DNA from: Tenacibaculum sp. L6
Lineage (GTDB): Bacteria; Bacteroidota; Bacteroidia; Flavobacteriales; Flavobacteriaceae
Length of the DNA: 41,839 nucleotides
NCBI RefSeq assembly: GCF_028823685.1
Contig: NZ_JAPEHZ010000017.1
Span: 1 to 41,839 of the forward strand
Direction of reading: 5' to 3'
Below are positions 16,267 through 24,483 of the stretch, one piece after another. Position numbers and translations under genes: made by a program. The notes below the pieces were generated by a model. It had not been told where the DNA came from. It saw only the letters and a list, made by a program, of their open reading frames with translations, and did no database searches. Within the stretch, counting starts at the first letter, position 1. Each line of letters opens with the position of its first letter.

Positions 16267-16299
16267 AAAAAAACCACGTTGTTAACAACGTGGTTTTTT
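16267..16299. terminator. Palindromic two-way terminator between pssA and lptB
   Basis: ACCACGTTG and CAACGTGGT form a perfect stem around TTAA, flanked by a run of A on the left and a run of T on the right, so the hairpin works on both strands for the convergent genes. Confidence 0.9.
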
Positions 16300-16302
16300 G
16301 TA

Positions 16303-17505
16303 TTAATTACTTTTTTCAGGATCATAAATATCCATTATGAAGTGGTAGTTATCTAAGGATAATTTATCTTCAGCAAAAGGTTTACTTATATGTTTGTTTT
16401 TTGAATAGTCTCCGCCTTTGAAGATATCCCAGTTTTCATTGTTTCTATTCGTTAATATAACTTTATCAGTGTCTATTTCGAAATTACACCAATCATTATA
16501 GTTGGCAATTTTACTGAAACTGTGATCAGAAACTTTAATGTTTCCTTTCACGCCTATATTTTTAATATCAATACAGATATTGCAAAAATCAACAAAGTTT
16601 GTCTGATCAGAAGGGATAACAAGGAAAGAACTGGTATTTCCCTTTTTTCTGTATAGTTTGAATCCTTCTTTTAAATTGTGATTATGATAAACTTCAGAAA
16701 AAGAGGCTAGAATTTCATCTTCTTTAGCACTTTCAATTATAAAATGATTCTGAGTAATGGCATGATTATTCTCAAAATTCTTCTTTTTTAGTTCAAAATC
16801 TTTTCCAAGATATACCTTACGAACTGTTTCGTCTTCTGCCAACTCTTCAGGGGTACCTTCTTTTAAAATACCACCATTGTACATTAAATAGGTTCTATCA
16901 GTAATAGCTAAGGTAGCTTGTACATCGTGATCTGTAATTAAAATACCGATGTTTTTATTCTTTAATTGAGCAACGATTCCTTGAATATCCTCTACGGCAA
17001 TAGGATCTACACCTGCAAAAGGCTCATCTAATAAAATAAATTTAGGATCAGAAGCTAAACAACGAGCTATTTCTGTTCTACGACGTTCTCCACCAGATAA
17101 TAAGTCACCACGGTTTTTACGAACATGACCTAAACTAAATTCATCAATTAATTCTTCTAAACGTTGTTTTCTTTCAGCTTTTGTTCTGTTTGTAAATTCT
17201 AAAACAGACATAATATTATCTTCAACAGATAATTTTCTAAAAACAGAAGCTTCTTGAGCTAAATAACCAATTCCTTTTTGAGCACGCTTGTACATGGCAT
17301 CGGTAGTTATTTCTTCATCATCTAAAAATATATGACCGTCATTTGGCTTAATCATACCAACAATCATATAAAAAGAAGTCGTTTTTCCTGCTCCGTTAGG
17401 CCCAAGTAACCCAATAATTTCACCTTGCTCTACCTCTAAAGAAATACCTTTTACAACTTTTCTGTTACCGTAAACTTTTTGTATGTTATCTGCTCTTAAT
17501 TTCAT
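16303..17505 (-). CDS. lptB: LPS export ATPase LptB with an unusual C-terminal extension
   Basis: Residues 1-240 are a standard LptB: Walker [10 protein letters not shown] (35-43), Q-loop LAQEASVFR, signature LLSGGERRR (135-143), Walker B FILLDEP (156-162), [12 protein letters not shown]-loop ITDHDV, and the usual end VYLGKDFEL. LptB powers extraction of LPS from the inner membrane with LptF/G/C. The normal family length is about 240 residues, but this frame continues for another 160 residues without a stop. The tail (241-400) is polar, with several aromatic and Asp/Asn-rich segments ([22 protein letters not shown]), no membrane helix, and no fold that I recognise. The gene is last in a tatC-CMD-lptB operon. 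The tail's role is unknown. Confidence 0.92.
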   Translation of the reverse strand: MKLRADNIQKVYGNRKVVKGISLEVEQGEIIGLLGPNGAGKTTSFYMIVGMIKPNDGHIFLDDEEITTDAMYKRAQKGIGYLAQEASVFRKLSVEDNIMSVLEFTNRTKAERKQRLEELIDEFSLGHVRKNRGDLLSGGERRRTEIARCLASDPKFILLDEPFAGVDPIAVEDIQGIVAQLKNKNIGILITDHDVQATLAITDRTYLMYNGGILKEGTPEELAEDETVRKVYLGKDFELKKKNFENNHAITQNHFIIESAKEDEILASFSEVYHNHNLKEGFKLYRKKGNTSSFLVIPSDQTNFVDFCNICIDIKNIGVKGNIKVSDHSFSKIANYNDWCNFEIDTDKVILTNRNNENWDIFKGGDYSKNKHISKPFAEDKLSLDNYHFIMDIYDPEKSN

Positions 17506-17592
17506 TTCTTATAGTTGAAAGTGGAATTGTTTAAAAGTGTAAAAGTAACAAAACAGTTTCTTAAAATCCTCTTAAACAATTGCACGATAAAG

Positions 17593-17940
17593 TTAAGCTT
17601 CGTTTTCTAAAGCTTCCCAAAACTCTACAGCTCTTCGTAAATGAGGAATCACAATGGTTCCGCCTACTAAAGTAGCAATACTCATAGTTTCCATCATTTC
17701 TTCCTTGGTAACGCCATTTTTATACGCTGTTTCTAAATGGTAAGCAATACAATCGTCGCAACGTAATACAGCAGAAGCAACCAAACCTAATAATTCTTTG
17801 GTTTTTACTGACAAATGACCTTCTGCATAAGCATTAGTATCTAAATTAAAAATACGTTTGATTACTTTATTATCTGATGCTAGAATTTTCTCGTTCATTT
17901 TTGAACGGTACTCATTAAACTCTTGGACTTTTTGTGACAT
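17593..17940 (-). CDS. Carboxymuconolactone decarboxylase-family (AhpD-like) protein
   Basis: A 115-residue all-helical protein with the AhpD-like redox motif: VLRCDDCIAYHLETA has the CxxC pair and the following His. The C-terminal half (GVTKEEMMETMSIATLVGGT) is typical of the family. Members are alkylhydroperoxidase-like or disulfide carriers; a carboxymuconolactone decarboxylase activity is unlikely because the enzyme's other pathway genes are absent here. The gene starts inside the end of tatC (26-base overlap) and is followed by lptB. In related genomes the same order recurs (from memory), but no functional link to Tat or LPS export is established. Confidence 0.87.
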   Translation of the reverse strand: MSQKVQEFNEYRSKMNEKILASDNKVIKRIFNLDTNAYAEGHLSVKTKELLGLVASAVLRCDDCIAYHLETAYKNGVTKEEMMETMSIATLVGGTIVIPHLRRAVEFWEALENEA

Positions 17941-18736
17941 TCTTTTGTTGTTTTTTTATTACAAACTTTGAGATATAAATACTAATCTCATATAAAATCA
18001 TGATAGGAACCGATACAATTATTTGACTTGCAACGTCAGGAGGTGTTATAATTGCTGATAAAATCAAGACAACAACTAATGCGTGTTTACGGTATTTTCG
18101 TAAAAACTCAGGAGTAATCAATCCTATTTTAGAAAGGAAATAAATTACTACAGGCAACTCAAAAAAGACAGCAACTCCTATAAGAGTATTGGTTATTAGA
18201 CCTATATAAGCATCAACTTTAAAGTTATTTTGGATAGCATCTGATATTTCAAAATTGTAAAAGAAATAAACAGACATTGGTAAAATAACGTAATAGCTAA
18301 ATAAAACTCCTAAGAAAAATAAGAAAGAGGAAGTGAAAATAAATCCTTTAGATTTCTTTCTTTCATTTTGATGAAGACCAGGAGCTATAAAACGCCATAT
18401 TTCCCATAAAACATAAGGAAAGGCAACTACAAAACCTAAAATTAACGAAGACCAAATTCCCGTCATTAATTGCTGAGTAGGGTTTAAAGCTTGTAGTGTT
18501 TGGTTAAAACTTATATTACAAAAACTACTATCAATTCCTATAGCAGTAAATGTTTTGCAGAAGAATTTATAGGTAGCAAAATCAGGTTTTAAATGTGCCA
18601 ATAAAATTTCATTAAATACAAAATTGATATTTGCAAAAATGACAATTGCTACCACAAAAATTGCAGTAAAACTTCTAACTAAATGCCATCTTAATTCTTC
18701 AAGATGATCTAAAAAAGACATTTCTTTTTCTGCCAT
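17915..18736 (-). CDS. tatC: Sec-independent protein translocase TatC
   Basis: The receptor and core subunit of the twin-arginine translocase, which exports folded proteins. The 273-residue protein starts MAEKEMSFLDHLEELRWHL, the family signature with the conserved FLDHLEELR, and has six membrane helices. Other conserved parts are SLILGFVVAFPYVLWEIWRF, IAPGLHQNERK and the conserved PPD in LSAIITPPDVASQI. A loop after the first helix is longer than in E. coli, as is usual in Bacteroidota. It is the first gene of the tatC-CMD-lptB unit. tatA/B are not in this window. Confidence 0.96.
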   Translation of the reverse strand: MAEKEMSFLDHLEELRWHLVRSFTAIFVVAIVIFANINFVFNEILLAHLKPDFATYKFFCKTFTAIGIDSSFCNISFNQTLQALNPTQQLMTGIWSSLILGFVVAFPYVLWEIWRFIAPGLHQNERKKSKGFIFTSSFLFFLGVLFSYYVILPMSVYFFYNFEISDAIQNNFKVDAYIGLITNTLIGVAVFFELPVVIYFLSKIGLITPEFLRKYRKHALVVVLILSAIITPPDVASQIIVSVPIMILYEISIYISKFVIKKQQKNVTKSPRV

Positions 18737-19074
18737 ATTAGAAAATGTTGTATTTAATTAATATTGAAAGAGAATCGTGTTAGTATAGCTGTTGTTATCT
18801 TTAAACTTAACGATAAAGTTACAACACTTGTATAAGAGCTCTTTAATAATTTTGCTAAATTAGCAAGAGTATTACTTTTTATAAGTATAGTTTCTTTTGC
18901 GATTGAGAGAGTAGCGTTTGCGTCTTTCAAGTTAAAAAAGTTTTAAGAAATTTTTAGAGTGTAAAAATAGGAATATTTAGGAAGAAAATCTTTTTAATAA
19001 AAAGAAAGTTTCGGCTGTTTATTGTTAGGATTTTTTGTAAATTAGTTCTCGTTTTTAATTTTTGATATTAGAAG
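18737..19074. other. Intergenic region between tatC and recQ (338 bp)
   Basis: This divergent gap holds no open frame of note. It contains an inverted repeat TTGCTAAATTAGCAA (18852-18866). A possible minus-strand -7 element TAACTTTA lies about 75 bases upstream of tatC. The region should hold the promoters of both tatC and recQ. In several relatives a kpsF/gutQ gene is, from memory, found at this place; no remnant of it is recognisable here. Confidence 0.6.
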
Positions 19075-21273
19075 ATGAATAAAGAGCAGACGGATTTATA
19101 TGGATCATTAAAAAAGATCTTCGGGTTTAATAAGTTCAAAGGACTACAGGAAGCTGTAGTGAATAGTGTGTTAGAAAATCATAACACATTTGTAATCATG
19201 CCGACAGGGGGAGGTAAATCGCTGTGTTACCAATTACCAGCACTAATGAAAGAAGGTACAGCTATTGTAATTTCACCTTTAATTGCTTTGATGAAGAATC
19301 AGGTAGATGCTATTAGAGGTATTTCTGAAAACCATGGAATAGCTCATGTTTTAAACTCATCCTTGAACAAATCGGAGATTGCCCAAGTAAAATCAGACAT
19401 AGAGTCTGGTGTTACTAAATTATTATATGTAGCTCCAGAATCACTTATTAAAGAAGAATATGTAGATTTTTTAAGAAATCAAAAAATATCTTTTGTTGCA
19501 ATTGATGAAGCACACTGTATTTCAGAGTGGGGACACGATTTTAGACCAGAATACAGAAATTTACGTAGTATTATTAAACAAATTGATAATGTACCAATTA
19601 TTGGTTTAACAGCTACTGCTACTGAGAAAGTTCAAGAAGATATATTAAAAACACTAGGGATGACGGATGCAAACGTCTTCAAAGCATCCTTTAACAGAGC
19701 CAATTTATTTTACGAAGTACGTCCAAAAACGAAAGAAGTTGAAAAAGATATCATTCGTTTTATAAAACAACGACAAGGTAAATCAGGGATTATTTATTGC
19801 TTGAGTCGAAAAAAAGTAGAAGAAATAGCTCAGGTTTTACAAGTAAATGGTATCAATGCAGTTCCGTATCATGCAGGGTTAGATGCTAAAACGAGAGTAA
19901 AACATCAGGATATGTTTTTGATGGAGGACTGTGATGTTGTTGTTGCTACTATCGCTTTTGGTATGGGAATCGACAAACCAGATGTACGCTACGTTATCCA
20001 CCATGATATTCCTAAAAGTTTAGAAAGTTATTACCAAGAAACAGGTAGAGCAGGTCGAGATGGAGGTGAAGGTTACTGTTTAACTTTCTATTCATATAAA
20101 GACATAGAAAAGCTTGAAAAATTTATGGCTAATAAGCCAGTAGCTGAACAAGAGGTAGGACATGCATTGTTACAAGAAGTAGTAGGATATGCAGAAACTT
20201 CAATGAATAGACGTAAATATTTGTTACATTATTTCGGTGAAGAGTTTGATGAAGTAAATGGTGAAGGAGCTGATATGGATGACAATATGCGTAATCCGAA
20301 GAAAAAACACGAAGCAAAAGACGAAGTAGTAACCTTATTATCGGTTATTAAAAATACTAGTGAAATGTATAAGCCTAAAGAAATAGTAAATACTATCATA
20401 GGTAAAGAAAATGCATTACTAAAGTCTCACAAAACAAACGAACAACCATTTTTTGGAGTAGGAAAAGCTAAAGATAATCACTATTGGATGGCGTTAATTC
20501 GTCAGGTATTAGTAGCAGATCTCATCAAAAAAGAGATTGAACAATATGGGGTTTTAAAAATCACAAAAGAAGGTAAACAGTTTATGAAAAATCCTGTTTC
20601 TTTTATGATGACTGAAAACCACGTCTACGAAACAGCTGATGACGGTACCATAATAACAAACGAAAAGTCAAATGCCGGAGGAGTTGATGATAAGTTGGTG
20701 GCAATGCTGAAAGATCTAAGAAAAACTGTAGGGAAACGATTAGGAGTTCCTCCTTTTGCAGTTTTTCAAGATCCATCCTTAGACGATATGGCTTTAAAAT
20801 ATCCAATTGATTTAGATGAATTGGCAAAAGTTCATGGTGTTGGAGAAGGAAAAGCTAAAAAATATGGTAAAGATTTTGTCGCATTGATATCAAAATATGT
20901 AGAAGAAAATGATATCATGCGTCCTGATGATTTAATCGTTAAGAGTACAGGAGTAAATTCAGGATTAAAACTATATATTATTCAGAATACAGATAGAAAA
21001 CTACCTTTAGAAGATATAGCAAGTTCAAAAGGTTTAGAAATGTCTGAGTTGATTAAAGAAATGGAAGCTATTGTGTTTTCTGGTACTAAGTTGAACATCG
21101 ATTATGCAATTGATGACTTATTAGATGAAGATCAGCAAGAAGAAATCCATGAATATTTTATGGAAGCTGAAACAGATAAAATTCAAGATGCTTTAGATGA
21201 GTTTGATGGAGACTATGATGATGATGAATTACGTTTAATGCGTATAAAATTTACAAGTGATATAGCTAACTAA
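19075..21273 (+). CDS. recQ: ATP-dependent DNA helicase RecQ (zinc cysteines replaced)
   Basis: A 732-residue superfamily 2 helicase. Motifs: Walker A MPTGGGKSLCYQ (42-53), DEAHCISEWGHDFRPEYR (144-161), GLTATAT (177-183), FGMGIDKPDVRYVIHH (295-310) and the motif VI QETGRAGRDG (321-330). An HRDC domain lies at about 537-612, and an acidic tail of about 100 residues follows. The RecQ-C zinc region (about 377-407) keeps NRRKYLLHYFGE, but the four cysteines normally seen as CRR and CGxCDNC are absent, replaced by NGEGADMDDNMRNP. RecQ unwinds DNA in recombination and fork repair. The frame is intact over its whole length, so the gene should be functional. The small VOC gene follows after 13 bases. 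Confidence 0.94.
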   Translation: MNKEQTDLYGSLKKIFGFNKFKGLQEAVVNSVLENHNTFVIMPTGGGKSLCYQLPALMKEGTAIVISPLIALMKNQVDAIRGISENHGIAHVLNSSLNKSEIAQVKSDIESGVTKLLYVAPESLIKEEYVDFLRNQKISFVAIDEAHCISEWGHDFRPEYRNLRSIIKQIDNVPIIGLTATATEKVQEDILKTLGMTDANVFKASFNRANLFYEVRPKTKEVEKDIIRFIKQRQGKSGIIYCLSRKKVEEIAQVLQVNGINAVPYHAGLDAKTRVKHQDMFLMEDCDVVVATIAFGMGIDKPDVRYVIHHDIPKSLESYYQETGRAGRDGGEGYCLTFYSYKDIEKLEKFMANKPVAEQEVGHALLQEVVGYAETSMNRRKYLLHYFGEEFDEVNGEGADMDDNMRNPKKKHEAKDEVVTLLSVIKNTSEMYKPKEIVNTIIGKENALLKSHKTNEQPFFGVGKAKDNHYWMALIRQVLVADLIKKEIEQYGVLKITKEGKQFMKNPVSFMMTENHVYETADDGTIITNEKSNAGGVDDKLVAMLKDLRKTVGKRLGVPPFAVFQDPSLDDMALKYPIDLDELAKVHGVGEGKAKKYGKDFVALISKYVEENDIMRPDDLIVKSTGVNSGLKLYIIQNTDRKLPLEDIASSKGLEMSELIKEMEAIVFSGTKLNIDYAIDDLLDEDQQEEIHEYFMEAETDKIQDALDEFDGDYDDDELRLMRIKFTSDIAN

Positions 21274-21286
21274 AAAAACAACTAAT

Positions 21287-21712
21287 ATGCAAGCAAGTAC
21301 GTATTTACATTTTAATGGAAACTGCAAAGAAGCAATGACTTTTTATGCTGATGTATTAGGTGGAGAAGTAACCATGTTAATGCAATTTAAAGATGCGCCA
21401 GAAGAAGTATGTAAAAATGTACCTGCTGAGGCTATGGAATTAACAATGCACTGTATGTTAGAAGCAGGAAATATTGCTCTTATGGCTTCTGATTATTTGA
21501 ATGAACATGAGGCTTTTACCAAAGGAAATAACTTTGCAGTTAGTATAAATACTGAAGATGAAGATGAAGCTGTGGCTATTTTTAATGGACTTTCAGAAGG
21601 AGCTTTTGTAATGATGCCTCTTGAAGAAGCTTTTTGGGGTGGTAAATTTGGAATGTTACGAGATAAATATGGTGTAAATTGGATGGTTTCATTAGAAGAG
21701 CCGATAGCTTAA
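21287..21712 (+). CDS. VOC family protein, PhnB-like
   Basis: A 141-residue vicinal-oxygen-chelate fold protein of the PhnB/YjdN type (once called 3-demethylubiquinone methyltransferase-like). Conserved features are the YLHFNGNCKEAMTFYADVLGG start, ELTMHCMLEAGNIALMASD in the middle, and the MPLEEAFWGGKFGMLRDKYG segment near the end. Members are dimers with unknown substrates. The stop codon overlaps the start of the next gene (TAATG), so the two are coupled. The product is soluble, and no function can be assigned from the sequence. Confidence 0.87.
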   Translation: MQASTYLHFNGNCKEAMTFYADVLGGEVTMLMQFKDAPEEVCKNVPAEAMELTMHCMLEAGNIALMASDYLNEHEAFTKGNNFAVSINTEDEDEAVAIFNGLSEGAFVMMPLEEAFWGGKFGMLRDKYGVNWMVSLEEPIA

Positions 21713-22305
21713 TGAATGCTAAAGTAACAGAATATATTAATGATAAGAATACATGGACGCAAGAGTTGAATCTCTTGCGTTTTGTTTTGTTAGAAGTAGG
21801 TTTTGAAGAAACTGTTAAATGGGGAGCGCCCGTATATGTTCATAAAGGAAAAAATATAGTAGGACTCTCTGCTTTTAAAAATTATTGCGGATTGTGGTTT
21901 TTTCAAGGAAGTTTTTTAATTGATGAACAAAAAAAGTTGGTCAATGCGCAAGAAGGAAAAACACAAGCGATGCGTCAATGGAGGTTTTTTACAGTAGAAG
22001 ATATTCAGCCTGATTTAGTAAAACAATATGCTTTAGAAGCAATTAAAAATTCTGAAGAAGGAAAAGAATTAAAGGTTAAAAGGAATACAAAACCTTTGTC
22101 GATTCCTGATGAGCTTCAATTAGAGTTTGATAAAGATGAGAGATTAAAAGAGGCTTTCAACGGTTTTTCTTTAAGTAAACAAAGAGAGTTTTCAGATTAT
22201 ATATCTGAAGCTAAAAGAGAAGCTACCAAACAAAAACGATTAGAAAAAATTATCCCGATGATTTTGAATGGAGTAGGCTTATATGACAAATACAAAAACT
22301 GTTAG
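21712..22305 (+). CDS. YdeI-like protein with N-terminal DUF1801 domain
   Basis: A 197-residue soluble protein starting MNAKVTEYINDKNTWTQELN. The first ~115 residues carry the DUF1801-type pattern ETVKWGAPVYVHKGKNIVGL, with CGLWFFQGSF. The C-terminal part (ELQLEFDKDERLKEAFNGFS, then REFSDYISEAKREATKQKR) is the YdeI/OmpD-associated helical module. The start at 21712 overlaps the VOC stop by one base. Homologs occur across Bacteroidota; YdeI relatives have been linked to peptide or bacteriocin tolerance elsewhere, but that cannot be inferred here. It converges with the next gene with a 4-base overlap of the coding ends. Confidence 0.82.
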   Translation: MNAKVTEYINDKNTWTQELNLLRFVLLEVGFEETVKWGAPVYVHKGKNIVGLSAFKNYCGLWFFQGSFLIDEQKKLVNAQEGKTQAMRQWRFFTVEDIQPDLVKQYALEAIKNSEEGKELKVKRNTKPLSIPDELQLEFDKDERLKEAFNGFSLSKQREFSDYISEAKREATKQKRLEKIIPMILNGVGLYDKYKNC

Positions 22306-22673
22306 TTAATCGTAATTTTATCGATAGTTGACGTAGAACCGCAGCGTATTACGTATAAATCAATATGTTTTAAGCTGTCTTTTCCAGTAATAAAATACTC
22401 AGCACAAGGTTTTAAACGAGGTTTACTTTTTCCAAAGTCCACATCACCATGAGTTAAAATAGTTGAAATTGTAGTAGTGTCAATTTTAGAGCTAGCTAAT
22501 ACTTGTTGAGCTTGTTCAGAAAATAAACGCTCTTTAATTCTGATCGTTTTTAAAGTACGAGCATCCATTCCGTAGTCAAAAGAAACATCTTTTCCTTTCC
22601 AGATAAAAAGAACTACTAAACTACCTAGGGCAATACCTATTAAATAATAACCAAAACGTTTTAACCACTGCAT
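22302..22673 (-). CDS. Small membrane-anchored protein, DUF4258-like
   Basis: A 123-residue protein. One N-terminal membrane helix (GYYLIGIALGSLVVLFIW, residues 8-25) is followed by a small domain. The pattern IRIKERLFSEQAQQVL, then STILTHGDVDFGKSKPR and EYFITG, resembles DUF4258, a toxin-like RelE-type fold family. No catalytic role can be shown. Two Cys (CAEYF and IRCGS) could form a bond outside the cytoplasm. It stands upstream of the broken alanine dehydrogenase gene's 3' end, on the same strand and 84 bases downstream of it. In flavobacterial genomes this pair is often adjacent (from memory). Confidence 0.6.
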   Translation of the reverse strand: MQWLKRFGYYLIGIALGSLVVLFIWKGKDVSFDYGMDARTLKTIRIKERLFSEQAQQVLASSKIDTTTISTILTHGDVDFGKSKPRLKPCAEYFITGKDSLKHIDLYVIRCGSTSTIDKITIN

Positions 22674-22757
22674 ATTTTAAAATTGAAAGGCAAAAGTAAT
22701 AACTTATATTATTCTTTTGGTAACATTTTTACTTTATTATATCTCGTTTTTGAAACT

Positions 22758-23992
22758 TTAGAAAAAGAGTAAGTTGATATCTCTATAGGGTAAATCAAAC
22801 CAATCAGCTACTGTTTTATTCGTTAAAATTCCATGGTAAAAATACATACCATTACGTAAGCTTTTATCAAAACGAGCGGCATTTTCAAAGCCTCCTTCTT
22901 CAGCAATTTCTAACAAATAAGGAGTGAAAATATTACTAATAGATACAGATGCTGTTCTTGAATACCTAGAGGGAATATTAGGAACACAATAGTGAATTAC
23001 TCCATGATTAGAGAAAGTAGGTTTACTATGTGTTGTGATTTGAGAAGTTTCAAAACAACCACCTCTATCAATACTTACATCAACAATTACAGCGCCATCT
23101 TTCATTTGTTCTATCATTTCTTCGGTAACAACAACTGGCGAACGATCCTTACCTCTAATAGCTCCAATAGCCACATCGCAACGCATTAGTGCTTTTTGAA
23201 GGGTTTTTGGTTGAATTGTAGAAGTGTAAATAGGAGAATTAACACAGCTTTGTAGCTTTCTGAGTTTAGTTATTGAATTATCAAAAACTTTAACTCTTGC
23301 ACCTAAACCAATAGCAGATCTAGCAGCAAATTCACCAACAGTACCAGCTCCTAAAATAACGACATCAGTAGGAGGTACACCTCCTATATTTCCTAATAGT
23401 AAACCGTTACCTCCGTAAGAAGCTGTCATAAGTTCGGCAGCAATATGCATTGAAGCAATTCCTGCAATTTCACTTAATGATTTTACAATAGGGTAAACAC
23501 CATGTTCATCTTTAATATAGTCAAAAGCAATAGCGGTAATTCGTTTTTTAGCTAAAGCTTCAAAGTATTTCTTGTCTTGTGTTTTAAGTTGTAATGCAGA
23601 AATTAACACCGTTTGCGGATTTAACATCTGAATTTCATCTAAAGAAGGCGGTTCAACTTTTAAAACAATATTACAAGCAAAAGCCTCGGTTCAACTTTTA
23701 AAACAATATTACAAGCAAAAGCCTCTTTTACATCGTAAGAAATTTTTGCACCAGCATCAGAGTATTCTTTATCACTGTAATTAGCACCGTCTCCGGCACC
23801 AGTTTCAACAACAATTCGATGTCCATGAGCAACAAGAGCAGCCACAGCATCGGGGGTTAAACTAATTCGTTTTTCTTCAAAATGGGTTTCTTTTGGTAAA
23901 CCGATAAACAATTCGCCTTTTTGCTTTTTAATTTCAAGCATTTCGGTTTGTGGCATTAACTGCTCTTTGGTAAAAGGTGAAATAGACCCCAT
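22758..23992 (-). pseudogene. ald: Alanine dehydrogenase broken by a 38-bp tandem duplication
   Basis: The reverse strand encodes an otherwise normal alanine dehydrogenase (NAD-dependent interconversion of alanine and pyruvate plus ammonia). The N-terminal part has GLPKETHFEEKRISLTPDAV and the C-terminal part has EIAGIASMHIAAELM, the NAD-binding GAGTVGEFAA, and MIEQMKDGAVIVDVSIDRGG. The first frame reads through KEAFACNIVLKVEP and then, in the second copy of a 38-bp repeat (23650-23725), shifts to RLLLVILF and stops. Deleting one copy restores KVEPPSLDEIQMLNPQ and gives a complete 398-residue enzyme, the normal length. Thus the gene is one duplication away from intact. It is four bases downstream of tsaE. 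The duplication could be real, reversible, or an assembly fault. Confidence 0.92.
23650..23725. repeat. Perfect 38-bp tandem duplication inside ald
   Basis: Two identical, directly adjacent 38-bp copies at 23650-23687 and 23688-23725, each beginning GGTTCAACTT and ending GCAAAAGCCTC. Because 38 is not a multiple of three, the second copy shifts the frame. No other copy of the unit was noticed in the window, so this is a local duplication and not a dispersed repeat. Confidence 0.98.
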
Positions 23993-23996
23993 GTAA

Positions 23997-24410
23997 TTAG
24001 TTGGTTTTTAATTGAATGTTTCGTTGCCCGTTTTCTAATAAGCTAATTGAGATGGAAACAGTATCTAAAGGTAGTAAATTTTTAATGTTTTCTGGCCATT
24101 CTACTAAACACCAATTATTACTGTAAAAATAATCTTCAACACCCATGTCATAGGCTTCTTCTTCATCCTCAATACGGTAAAAATCGAAATGATAAACAGT
24201 TTCACTGGTATTAGTTCTATATTCATTAACTAAAGAAAAGGTAGGGGAGCTAGCGATGTCTTCAACTCCTAAAACTTTACATAATTCTTTAATTAATGTA
24301 GTTTTACCAACGCCCATTTCTCCATAAAATAACAATATTTTATGTGGTGCTGTTGCAACGATTTCTTTAGCAATAGCTGTTAATTCGTTTAATGAATAGT
24401 TTTTGTTCAT
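23997..24410 (-). CDS. tsaE: tRNA t6A modification ATPase TsaE
   Basis: Small P-loop ATPase of the TsaBDE complex that makes t6A37 in tRNA. The 137-residue protein has Walker A GEMGVGKTTLIKEL, SPTFSLVNEY, the conserved HFDFYRIEDEEEAYDMGVEDY and the Walker B-like WCLVEWPENI. All are at family positions. TsaC of the same pathway is at 3603-4154. The gene lies downstream of porX (73 bases) and upstream of ald (4 bases) on the minus strand, an order shared by many flavobacteria. Confidence 0.95.
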   Translation of the reverse strand: MNKNYSLNELTAIAKEIVATAPHKILLFYGEMGVGKTTLIKELCKVLGVEDIASSPTFSLVNEYRTNTSETVYHFDFYRIEDEEEAYDMGVEDYFYSNNWCLVEWPENIKNLLPLDTVSISISLLENGQRNIQLKTN

Positions 24411-24483
24411 AAAAGCAAAAATAAAGAAGAAAACTTGTTTTGACTAGTAGAATTTACACGTTAGTTAATTTTCCTTTTTTAGA

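Noticed and set aside
18852..18866. Inverted repeat TTGCTAAATTAGCAA as a terminator
   Set aside because: It is AT-rich, has no T-run and lies between divergent genes, where a terminator is not expected; it may be an operator but nothing else supports this.
22302..22673. Toxin of a toxin-antitoxin pair
   Set aside because: The DUF4258-like domain recalls RelE-type folds, but this protein is membrane-anchored and has no partner gene beside it.
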